Shown: positions 1 to 5,850 of the stretch, in pieces
How the letters are laid out: each line of letters opens with the position of its first letter
How positions within the stretch are numbered: the first letter of the stretch is position 1
Source: Candidatus Methylomirabilota bacterium
Lineage (GTDB): Bacteria; Methylomirabilota; Methylomirabilia; Methylomirabilales; CSP1-5
Reading direction: 5' to 3'
NCBI GenBank assembly: GCA_023249165.1
Contig: JAHFDE010000135.1
Location: 1 to 5,850, forward strand
Length of the DNA: 5,850 bases
Made by a program: the position numbers and the translations under genes
Notes under the pieces: model-generated
Told to the model about the DNA's origin: nothing
The model's database searches: none
The model's input: the letters and a program-made list of their open reading frames with translations, nothing else

Positions 1-2295
1 GACATCGCCCAAACCTTTCCGGAGCTCTTCGGCACCAAGAAAGTCAACGGCCGGGAAGTCGACGTCGAACAGCTGATCGTCGCGCTCACCCGCGAGCTGG
101 CTCCCGAGATCGCGAAGGTTCTCGCCGCGCGCCGGGAGCTCCTCGCATCCTCCGCGCCGGTCAGGGAGAAATACGCCTGGCCGAAGTGGGACGACACCTT
201 CGACGACCCCGTGACAGGGAAGCCCTGGACCTTTCGCCAGATCGTCCAGGGCATGATCGACAACTTCCTCGGCCAGGACAGCCAGTGGCGCTGGCGCCTC
301 AACGACGAGGTGCCCATCCCGAAGGACGCCCATCCGTTGACGAACCCTGGCCTGGAGCTCACGGGCCCGTGGCATCCGCTCGACATGGCCTTCAACGCCT
401 TGAACAGCGCGGCGCCCATAAACATGCCGGACTTCGAGGACGCCTCGCCCCCTCACTTCCAGCCCGACGGCACGCCCAAGAATCAGCCCATCGGGGTCTT
501 CGCGGCCATGCAGAACGCCAAAGACATTCTGGAAGGCCACTGGGCCGACCGTCCCTACGAGGTGCTGAAAAAAGGCCAGCCTCGCGTGTACCGGATCAAG
601 AAGTCCCCGGCCGAGTGGCCGACCCGGTTCGCCCGGCCTCCCGGGATGCACGTGCAGTACGACCACATCACGGTGGACGGCCGGCCTGTGCCCGCCATGA
701 TCCCCATCACCATCCTCTGGGCCGTCAACACCTATGACGCCCTCACGCGCGCCGGCACCGGCGTGTACTACTACATCCCGAAGATCCAGACCCCGCAGGA
801 AGCCCTGATCCTGGAGAAGCTCCTGGTGCGGGTGGAGGAGGCGATCGGCGTCCGGCCGGGCACCTTCAAGATCAAGGTCCTGTACGAGGAGGGCAACGCG
901 GGCCGGTTCCTGCCCGCGATCGCCTGGGTGCTGCGGCGCCGGCTCCTGGGGACGAACGTCGGCCGCTGGGACTACCTGGGCAGCCTCATCGAGATGTGGA
1001 AGGACGACCCGCAGGGCGTCTTTCCGGATCCGCAGTCGATCGGCATGGCCTCGCTGAACATGATCGCGTACCAGCGGTACAACGCGCTGATGATGCTCAT
1101 GGCCGGCATGAAGAACGGCGAGCTCAGCCATGGGGGCCCCATCGGCGGCATGGCCGCGGTCATGATCTACCCGCCGGCTGATCCGTACGGCCGCGCCACG
1201 TACAACCCGCTCGCGCTCCGCGCCATTGTCATCGACAAGCTCAGAGAGCGTCTGCTGGGCCTCATGTTCGTGCCCGACGGACCCCTGCCCGCCGGGCAGC
1301 AGCCCACCCTGGAAGAGATTCTTTCCGGCCGGGTCAAGGGACGCCTCTACGACGCCTACCGGCAGAGCTGGGTCGCCAGCCCGGAGCCGGCCTATGTCGC
1401 CGCGGGCAACAGGCCCCTCCAGGCGCCGGTGACGCAGCTCCAGGCCCTCGTCGATGCGCCGCGCGAGACCGTGGACGTGAAGGGCAAACCGGTGCCGGCG
1501 GTCGCCAGCGGTCTCAGCGACGCGGAGCGGTCCCTCCTCCAATCCCGCGGCCTGCTGAACGCGCAAGGCAAGATCACGCCCTGGGTCATCACGAAGGAGA
1601 TGTACGACACGCCGGACAAACTCTTCACGCGAGAGCTCTGGGAGAACATCTACGGGGTGCCGAAGGGCGACATCACGATCGAGAACATCCAGCACGCCTT
1701 CTACATGGCCGCGAACTACGGCTTCCAGATCCTCAATGGCAACTTCGCGGCCGCCATCGACGACTACGAGCTCCGCCTCAGGTTCATGAACGACCTCGCC
1801 ACCTACCGGATCGACGTCTCCTGGCTCTGGATCCTCATCCATCACCGGTCCGCCATCACGAAGGACGGCTACCTCAAAGGCCCGGCCCTCACCGAGGACG
1901 GGCTCGTCCCGGCCCAGAACGCTTTCCAGGTCAAGGCGGGCACCCGCTTCACGAAAGAGCTGTTCGAGAAGTTGTGGGACTACCACAACGAGTGGACGTA
2001 CGCGTTCTTCGCCGAACTGGACCGCCGCGGCGACCCGGGCCGCTTCGACCGCGCCAAGGCGCCCGTCATCATGGAGCTCCTCAAGCGGCAGCTCCTCTGC
2101 CCCCGCTACATCCAGCACAGCGCCCGCGTGCTCTTCGTCGCGGGGGAGGCAAACAGCCAGGAGCACACGCAGATCTTCGAGGCGATCTTCGACCTCTCCC
2201 GCGAGGAGATCGTCAAGCGCGTCCAGGCGGGCACCATGAGCAAAAAGGCCCTGGCCGCCCACGACTACGTGTACGACCTCTTCCCGGCTCTCTGA
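1..2295 (+). CDS. Malate synthase, enlarged A-type-like form (5' partial)
   Basis: Malate synthase condenses glyoxylate with acetyl-CoA to give malate and CoA, the second dedicated step of the glyoxylate shunt, in the cytosol. The frame is open from the first base and no start is supported in the window, so the N-terminus is missing; 764 codons are present. Numbering from the first codon, landmarks match E. coli AceB recalled from memory: LELTGP (118-123), MPDFED (142-147), RPPGMH (from Arg212, the likely catalytic Arg), Glu296 and Asp324 of GRWDY (Mg ligands), GGMAAV (from 382), and MNDLATYRI with the likely catalytic Asp598. The C-terminal FTKELF...GRFDRAK stretch also matches. AceB has about 530 residues; this protein has roughly 90 more between residues 428 and 556 and about 50 more at the C-terminus. 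One signature Arg is Pro (RPPG for RVRG). Malate synthase activity is likely; another acyl-CoA/glyoxylate condensation is possible. Confidence 0.88.
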   Translation, partial: DIAQTFPELFGTKKVNGREVDVEQLIVALTRELAPEIAKVLAARRELLASSAPVREKYAWPKWDDTFDDPVTGKPWTFRQIVQGMIDNFLGQDSQWRWRLNDEVPIPKDAHPLTNPGLELTGPWHPLDMAFNALNSAAPINMPDFEDASPPHFQPDGTPKNQPIGVFAAMQNAKDILEGHWADRPYEVLKKGQPRVYRIKKSPAEWPTRFARPPGMHVQYDHITVDGRPVPAMIPITILWAVNTYDALTRAGTGVYYYIPKIQTPQEALILEKLLVRVEEAIGVRPGTFKIKVLYEEGNAGRFLPAIAWVLRRRLLGTNVGRWDYLGSLIEMWKDDPQGVFPDPQSIGMASLNMIAYQRYNALMMLMAGMKNGELSHGGPIGGMAAVMIYPPADPYGRATYNPLALRAIVIDKLRERLLGLMFVPDGPLPAGQQPTLEEILSGRVKGRLYDAYRQSWVASPEPAYVAAGNRPLQAPVTQLQALVDAPRETVDVKGKPVPAVASGLSDAERSLLQSRGLLNAQGKITPWVITKEMYDTPDKLFTRELWENIYGVPKGDITIENIQHAFYMAANYGFQILNGNFAAAIDDYELRLRFMNDLATYRIDVSWLWILIHHRSAITKDGYLKGPALTEDGLVPAQNAFQVKAGTRFTKELFEKLWDYHNEWTYAFFAELDRRGDPGRFDRAKAPVIMELLKRQLLCPRYIQHSARVLFVAGEANSQEHTQIFEAIFDLSREEIVKRVQAGTMSKKALAAHDYVYDLFPAL

Positions 2296-2327
2296 GGAGA
2301 CCGACACCCGGCGGGGAGACAGGATAA

Positions 2328-2356
2328 GAGTCGAGGCGCTCGCGCGTCCCGGACTC
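2328..2356 (+). terminator. Weak terminator-like hairpin after malate synthase
   Basis: GAGTC (2328-2332) pairs with GACTC (2352-2356). Inside it GGCGC (2335-2339) pairs with GCGTC (2344-2348) with one G-T wobble around a 4-base loop. A T-rich stretch, ATTCTTTCTT, follows at 2365-2374, but 8 bases after the stem rather than directly after it, so this is not a canonical intrinsic terminator. It lies 33 bp past the malate synthase stop, which is the right place for one. Pairing was found by eye, without energy calculation. Confidence 0.28.
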
Positions 2357-2470
2357 GTAAGCGATTCTTTCTTGGCAAGGCGAGTTGAAGGACATCAGGG
2401 GGTCCCACCACCTCTGGGGAAGCCGTGCTCTCGTTCCCGGCGAAATCCTGAGGCGTCACAGCATACCCGT

Positions 2471-2512
2471 AAGTCGTCCGGGACCGGACTTGAGTATCCT
2501 GATGGGAAGTCC
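2471..2512. repeat. Overlapping inverted repeats upstream of the methyltransferase gene
   Basis: GTCCGG (2476-2481) and CCGGAC (2484-2489) form a perfect 6-bp inverted repeat with a 2-base centre. AAGTC (2471-2475) pairs with GACTT (2487-2491) in an alternative register. GGACTT (2486-2491) can also pair with AAGTCC (2507-2512) across a 15-base loop. The segment GGACTT therefore has two competing partners, just before the Shine-Dalgarno at 2515-2521. It could be an operator, a leader-RNA switch or chance; there is no T tract to suggest attenuation by termination. Confidence 0.3.
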
Positions 2513-2514
2513 CC

Positions 2515-2521
2515 GAGGAGG
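2515..2521 (+). promoter_or_regulatory. Strong Shine-Dalgarno GAGGAGG with offset start
   Basis: GAGGAGG is the best ribosome-binding match in the gap, but it lies 16 bases before ATG 2538 and 19 before ATG 2541, too far for normal initiation at either. It is 8 bases before GTG 2530, which opens a three-codon frame (GTG AAG GTA TGA). The weaker GAAGG at 2532-2536 sits 4 bases before ATG 2541. Initiation at the mini-ORF followed by reinitiation, or direct initiation at 2541, are both possible. Confidence 0.45.
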
Positions 2522-2529
2522 GCTCTCTG

Positions 2530-2541
2530 GTGAAGGTATGA
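2530..2541 (+). other. Possible three-codon leader mini-ORF (M-K-V-stop)
   Basis: GTG AAG GTA TGA starts 8 bases after GAGGAGG and its stop overlaps the downstream gene's ATG 2538 in an ATGA arrangement; ATG 2541 begins on the last base of that stop. The geometry would suit translational coupling, with ribosomes terminating on the start codon and reinitiating. It is very short and could be chance; no conservation can be judged from one sequence. Confidence 0.25.
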
Positions 2542-3653
2542 TGAGCTTGAGGAAAGTGTTGAAGCCAGCGGCGTGGATGTTCTACGTGGTCATCGTCTTC
2601 GAGATTCTGTTCATGATCAGCCCCTTCGCCCTATACTTCTATTCGGCGTATGGCCCCACCCTCAACGTGTTCCACCGATGGCCATCGACCGCGTGGCTCA
2701 CCCAGTTTTTTCTGCCCCACTTCTCATACACCAGCAGCATGCTCCTCAACGCCCTCCCCGGGCTGGGCGGACTGCTGATCCTCATCGGCACCCTCATATT
2801 CACGGCGGGCGCGATCCCCGTGTATTGGGCAAAACTCCGGGGCCGCGGCCCGGTCACCGGGGGGCTCTACGCGTTCATCCGACATCCGCAGTACGTCGGA
2901 CTGGCGATCGTGGGCCTCGGAACGCTGTTGATCTGGCCACGCTTCCTGGTACTCATCGCCTACGTCACGATGCTCTTCCTGTACGCCCTTCTGGCCCACT
3001 GGGAGGAAGAGCAGTGTCTGACCCGATTCGGCGAAACCTACCGTGCGTATCAAGCGCGGACCGGGACGTTCCTGCCGCGAAGCCTGTCCAGGAGGATGCC
3101 CAGGATCCTGCCAGTATCGACGGGCAAGAGAGTCCTGGCGGTTGCAGGGTTCTACCTCGTGCTGCTCCCGGCGACCGTGGCGCTCGGATTCGGCTTGCAC
3201 GACTATTCGCTCTCAAAGATCTCAGCTTTTTACACGAAAAGCACCGCAGTACTCTCCCCCGCCCTCCTGACCGACCAGGAGCTGGGCGCGGCGTATCGCA
3301 CGGCGATAGCCGATCCCAAAGTGCAACAAGCACTCATCGCCGCCCGTCCGGCAAAGCTCATCGTCTACGTCGTGCCCATGGAGTGGTACCTCCCGGATCT
3401 CCCCATCGAGGCGGTCCACAAGTCCGGAGGTCATCAGACGCCACCCGACTTCGACCGGCGACATTACAAGGTGCTCTTCACCGCGGCACGAATCCACACG
3501 GTGGAGGCCACAGAGAGGGACATCATCACATCTGCCTACGGCCGGGATCCGATCGTGCTGGTGAAGGTCGATATTTCGGTCCCGGAGGTGACCGGGATCG
3601 AAACACCACCGCCGCACGTGGTCTGGGGCGATATCCCCACCCCGATGTTCTGA
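2538..3653 (+). CDS. Membrane methyltransferase (isoprenylcysteine/PEMT-like) with C-terminal extension
   Basis: This is probably an integral-membrane S-adenosylmethionine-dependent methyltransferase of the isoprenylcysteine carboxyl methyltransferase/phospholipid methyltransferase superfamily; the substrate is unknown. Of 371 residues, 11-36, 68-95, 118-152 (long enough for two passes) and 198-220 look membrane-spanning. The family core is clear: GGLYAFIRHPQYVG (108-121, with RHPQY at 115-119), then EEEQ (156-159) and the FGETYRAY...FLP stretch (164-180), which form the cofactor-binding end of such enzymes. After the last membrane segment, residues 221-371 form a soluble, unrecognised domain ending in a Pro-rich tail. 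ATG 2538 (or 2541) is chosen because the frame extends back to TTG 2385 but that added stretch lacks membrane-protein character and conserved-looking sequence. The upstream gap is 242 bp, so it is probably not in an operon with malate synthase. Confidence 0.8.
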   Translation: MMSLRKVLKPAAWMFYVVIVFEILFMISPFALYFYSAYGPTLNVFHRWPSTAWLTQFFLPHFSYTSSMLLNALPGLGGLLILIGTLIFTAGAIPVYWAKLRGRGPVTGGLYAFIRHPQYVGLAIVGLGTLLIWPRFLVLIAYVTMLFLYALLAHWEEEQCLTRFGETYRAYQARTGTFLPRSLSRRMPRILPVSTGKRVLAVAGFYLVLLPATVALGFGLHDYSLSKISAFYTKSTAVLSPALLTDQELGAAYRTAIADPKVQQALIAARPAKLIVYVVPMEWYLPDLPIEAVHKSGGHQTPPDFDRRHYKVLFTAARIHTVEATERDIITSAYGRDPIVLVKVDISVPEVTGIETPPPHVVWGDIPTPMF

Positions 3654-3678
3654 AGCCGCAATCTGATCCCGATTCTGT

Positions 3679-3707
3679 TTGACTTTCTACCGGTCGCTTC
3701 CCATAAT
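3679..3707 (+). promoter_or_regulatory. Sigma70-type promoter for the alpha/beta hydrolase
   Basis: TTGACT (3679-3684, five of six matches to TTGACA) and CATAAT (3702-3707, five of six to TATAAT) are separated by exactly 17 bases, the optimal spacing. The stretch is conspicuously AT-rich against its GC-rich surroundings. Transcription should start near 3713-3716, only about 3-6 bases before ATG 3719. This suits the absence of any Shine-Dalgarno there and predicts a leaderless or near-leaderless mRNA. Confidence 0.62.
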
Positions 3708-3718
3708 TCCATTCCATT

Positions 3719-4519
3719 ATGCCGATCAAGCCACCGAAGCGACTCGATCGGGAACGCCTTCGCATTGATAGACTGCCGGTTGTGTACGCCCGCGCGGGGG
3801 CGCGATGGCCCCTGTGGCGTGACCGCCTGGTCCTGATTCACGGCAGCGGGTGCAGCGCCGACTCGTGGCGGTACCAATTGGATGGCCTCTCCAAAGACTT
3901 CGCGGTGGTCGCGGTGGACCTACCAGGGCATGGCGCCTCCGAGCCGGTGAACGACCCATCTATCAAGCGGTACGCCATGACGGTGAAAGGGCTGCTCCAA
4001 CGCGTTGGAAAAAGAAAGGTCTTTCTGGCGGGTCACTCGATGGGCGGGGCCGTTGCACTCCAGGTCGCCCTGGAACATCCGGAGCTACTCAAGGGCGTGA
4101 TCCTCGTCGCAACGGCGGCCTACCTTGATATGCTGGCGCTCACGCCCAACATGTTCCTGTGGGCGGCGGCCACCATGCCGCATAAGTTCAAGGGGATGTT
4201 CTTCTCGAGTCTGGTCACGAAGGAGGCACTGGCCATGGCGCGCGATGATGTCCGGCGCTGCAGCCTGGAGACGATCCTGGGCGATTTCGCCGCCTGCCGC
4301 AACTTTGATTTCAGGGGTCAGCTCAAAGGGCTCAAGCTGCCAACGCTGATCCTGTGCGGGAGCGAAGACCGGATTACGCCGGTCCGTCACTCCAAGCGTC
4401 TACACCAAGAGATATCCGGATCCACGCTGAGGGTGATCGAGAAGGGAGGGCACATGCTCCCCCTCGAAGCACCCGCCGAGCTCAACGCCGCCATCCGCGA
4501 GTTCATCCGAAGAGTCTAG
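3719..4519 (+). CDS. Alpha/beta hydrolase fold enzyme
   Basis: This is a predicted soluble hydrolase of 266 residues, a usual length for single-domain alpha/beta hydrolases; no signal peptide or membrane segment is visible. The oxyanion-hole motif HGSG is at 41-44. The nucleophile elbow GHSMGG puts Ser107 as nucleophile, Asp217 lies in GSEDRITPV and His245 in GGHM, completing the triad in the family order. VDLPGHGAS (about 72-80) is the typical loop after strand 4. Residues about 130-195, rich in Met, Phe and Ala, form the cap that sets substrate choice. The fold is shared by esterases, lipases, C-C bond hydrolases, dehalogenases and haloperoxidases; dehalogenases are less likely because the nucleophile is Ser. 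The substrate cannot be named. ATG 3719 has no Shine-Dalgarno but lies just after a good promoter; starting at the internal GTG 3782 would remove the first strand. Confidence 0.9.
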   Translation: MPIKPPKRLDRERLRIDRLPVVYARAGARWPLWRDRLVLIHGSGCSADSWRYQLDGLSKDFAVVAVDLPGHGASEPVNDPSIKRYAMTVKGLLQRVGKRKVFLAGHSMGGAVALQVALEHPELLKGVILVATAAYLDMLALTPNMFLWAAATMPHKFKGMFFSSLVTKEALAMARDDVRRCSLETILGDFAACRNFDFRGQLKGLKLPTLILCGSEDRITPVRHSKRLHQEISGSTLRVIEKGGHMLPLEAPAELNAAIREFIRRV

Positions 4520-4540
4520 GACCGACGTGGGTCGTGACTG

Positions 4541-5850
4541 CTATTTCGACTTCCTCTTCGGCTTGAGCCTCAGGGCCTTGACGGCAGCCGTAGCGTCAAT
4601 AACTCCGTACCCCAGGTCGTAGTCCCAACCGTTGCCCTCCAGGTCGCGGGCGGTGCGTTGGAGCAGTCCCTTTAATTGAGAGGGGCGGCGCTTCTTGGCG
4701 GAGACCTTCTGGCGAATTGCTGCAGCCACCCCGGCAGCGACCGGGGATGCAGCCGAAGTTCCACCATCGGCCGGGTAGACGCCAGAGCCCCGGAAGTGGC
4801 TGTAGGCTGCGAGATCGGGCTTACGGTTATACAGCCCTCCCGGCCCCTGGGAAGAGTAGCCCAACCGGCGATCGGTCACGGTCACGGCGGCCACGGTCAC
4901 CACGTCGGGGTGCGAGTTTGCGCCATGGATGCTCGCTCCAGGGCCGGTGTCCCCGGTGCCACACCGGCCATCAGGACACTCGGCGCCACAGTTGCCCGCC
5001 GCAAAGAAGATATCTGCGCCCGCCGCCACCAGGCTGGCCACGATCTGGTTGAAGGGGTGCTCTGGATTGGCACTGTAGTTCTCCGGCGAGCCGATGGGCG
5101 CGTCTTCGGAGCGATCGAACATACCCCAACTGTTGTTGACGACCAGCGGACCGGGCTCGCGTTCCAGCCGATCCCTGAGATCGGCGAAGGCAGCGATGGC
5201 ATCCGACAGAAATGCGGTCCAGGTCCCGGCCTGAGACTGAAGCAAAGCGTAGTCGAGGATGCGCGCCTCAGGAGACGCGATGCGGACGTCATAGGCCACC
5301 ATCGTCCCATGATCCGGAGGTGTAGAGCCGGGTACGTACCCCGGAAGGGGGGCCCATCCCCCGGCGACCGGGATGCGGCTGCCATCGATGCCGGTGTCCA
5401 CCACCGCCACACGCACCCGCCGTCCGGTGAGGCCTACGCGGCGCAATATCGCAACCCCCAACTTGCGGGCCACGTCGCGGTCACTGCCGATCGGACGGTC
5501 ACCGCAGTAGGGCGCAGGAAAGGGGGCAACCGAGGGATCGGCGAACACCCCGACCACATCCTGCGCACGGTCATGACGGAGGCGTGCGATGGCGTCTTCG
5601 TCCTCGAACTCACACCGCACGCTATACGTGGTGACCGCCTCAACATCGCCATAATTGAAGCCTCGAGCGGCGGGACGTTCCGCGGCAGGGGCAATCCGAC
5701 CCAGGACTCGAACCGGATGGTATCTCTCATCGAACACCATGCCGCTGACTTTGATCGCGGTCTCGAGCAGGGAACCGACCAGGGCAAACGATCGGCGGCC
5801 CCACGCCTGCTGCAATGGCTTCAGGCTCCGGAGTAACACGATGCGACGAT
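4541..5850 (-). CDS. Subtilisin-like serine protease (peptidase S8), 5' end probably outside window
   Basis: This is a serine endopeptidase of the subtilase family. Numbering from GTG 5839, the triad is Asp148 (VVDTGIDG), His177 (PPDHGTMVA) and Ser362 (GGTSAASP), with oxyanion Asn283 in AAGN; NNSWG (235-239) is the usual substrate-strand motif. Residues about 60-110 resemble an inhibitor-type propeptide, with alternating charged and hydrophobic stretches ending in FADPSVAPF just before the catalytic domain; this is inference from position and pattern. The frame stays open to the window edge and GTG 5839 has no Shine-Dalgarno in the 11 bases visible before it, so the true start, and any signal peptide, are likely further upstream. 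A Cys cluster (284, 288, 293) follows the oxyanion Asn. The C-terminus is a basic tail, KPKRKSK. It is convergent with the hydrolase gene, 21 bp between stops, so it is a separate transcript. Confidence 0.92.
   Translation of the reverse strand, partial: RRIVLLRSLKPLQQAWGRRSFALVGSLLETAIKVSGMVFDERYHPVRVLGRIAPAAERPAARGFNYGDVEAVTTYSVRCEFEDEDAIARLRHDRAQDVVGVFADPSVAPFPAPYCGDRPIGSDRDVARKLGVAILRRVGLTGRRVRVAVVDTGIDGSRIPVAGGWAPLPGYVPGSTPPDHGTMVAYDVRIASPEARILDYALLQSQAGTWTAFLSDAIAAFADLRDRLEREPGPLVVNNSWGMFDRSEDAPIGSPENYSANPEHPFNQIVASLVAAGADIFFAAGNCGAECPDGRCGTGDTGPGASIHGANSHPDVVTVAAVTVTDRRLGYSSQGPGGLYNRKPDLAAYSHFRGSGVYPADGGTSAASPVAAGVAAAIRQKVSAKKRRPSQLKGLLQRTARDLEGNGWDYDLGYGVIDATAAVKALRLKPKRKSK

Noticed and set aside
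186..737. Plus-strand open frame (183 codons) within malate synthase
   Set aside because: It overlaps the conserved malate synthase frame entirely and its translation is low-complexity Arg/Pro/His, typical of a frame-shifted shadow.
2372..2400. TTGGCA at 2372-2377 as a -35 box for the methyltransferase gene
   Set aside because: No acceptable -10 hexamer lies 16-18 bases downstream, and I found no other convincing -35/-10 pair in the 2296-2537 gap.
2385..2537. N-terminal extension of the methyltransferase from TTG 2385
   Set aside because: The 51 added codons look like translated non-coding sequence, cover the inverted repeats, and lack a good ribosome-binding site; the hydrophobic N-terminus expected for the family begins just after ATG 2538.
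2573..3682. Long plus-strand open frame (369 codons) inside the methyltransferase gene
   Set aside because: Its translation is rich in Arg, Pro and His without membrane or domain pattern, while the overlapping frame carries the RHPQY and FGETYRAY family motifs and hydrophobic helices.
4520..4534. Bidirectional terminator between the convergent genes
   Set aside because: The stems are only 4 bp and there is no T tract on either side, so a terminator cannot be supported.
4676..5836. Long plus-strand open frame (386 codons) opposite the protease gene
   Set aside because: It is antisense to a subtilase with complete catalytic motifs, its translation is Arg/Gly/His-rich with no domain pattern, and such frames are expected in GC-rich genes.

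Overview
The window is GC-rich bacterial DNA with dense, ordinary-looking genes. It holds four protein-coding genes and no RNA gene, CRISPR array, insertion sequence or other mobile element that I can see. The long overlapping reading frames in other phases, typical of high-GC DNA, are shadows. The phylum cannot be fixed from sequence alone. The gene mix (divergent malate synthase, membrane methyltransferase fusion, subtilase) would fit an uncultured soil or groundwater bacterium, but that is a guess.

Layout: (1) 1-2295, plus strand, is the 3' part of a large malate synthase. It is recognisable from end to end against E. coli malate synthase A, with the metal-ligand and catalytic positions kept. 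It is clearly longer than that family, with about 90 extra residues before the catalytic-Asp segment and an extra C-terminal tail. (2) 2296-2537 is a non-coding gap with a weak terminator-like hairpin, overlapping inverted repeats, and a strong Shine-Dalgarno placed for a three-codon mini-ORF that overlaps the next start. (3) 2538-3653, plus strand, is a membrane protein with an isoprenylcysteine/phospholipid methyltransferase-type core fused to an unrecognised C-terminal domain of about 150 residues. (4) 3654-3718 is a short AT-rich gap holding a near-consensus sigma70-type promoter whose predicted start point lies only a few bases before the next ATG. (5) 3719-4519, plus strand, is an alpha/beta hydrolase with a complete catalytic triad. 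(6) 4541-5850, minus strand, is an S8 subtilisin-like serine protease with a complete triad, whose 5' end is probably beyond the window. It is convergent with the hydrolase, with 21 bp between the two stops.

The genes do not form an obvious pathway. Malate synthase belongs to central metabolism (glyoxylate shunt), while the other three look like independent housekeeping or accessory enzymes. The hydrolase appears to have its own promoter. I find no convincing undescribed multi-gene system here. The most notable points are the enlarged malate synthase, the methyltransferase fusion, the predicted near-leaderless hydrolase mRNA and the mini-ORF arrangement before the methyltransferase.
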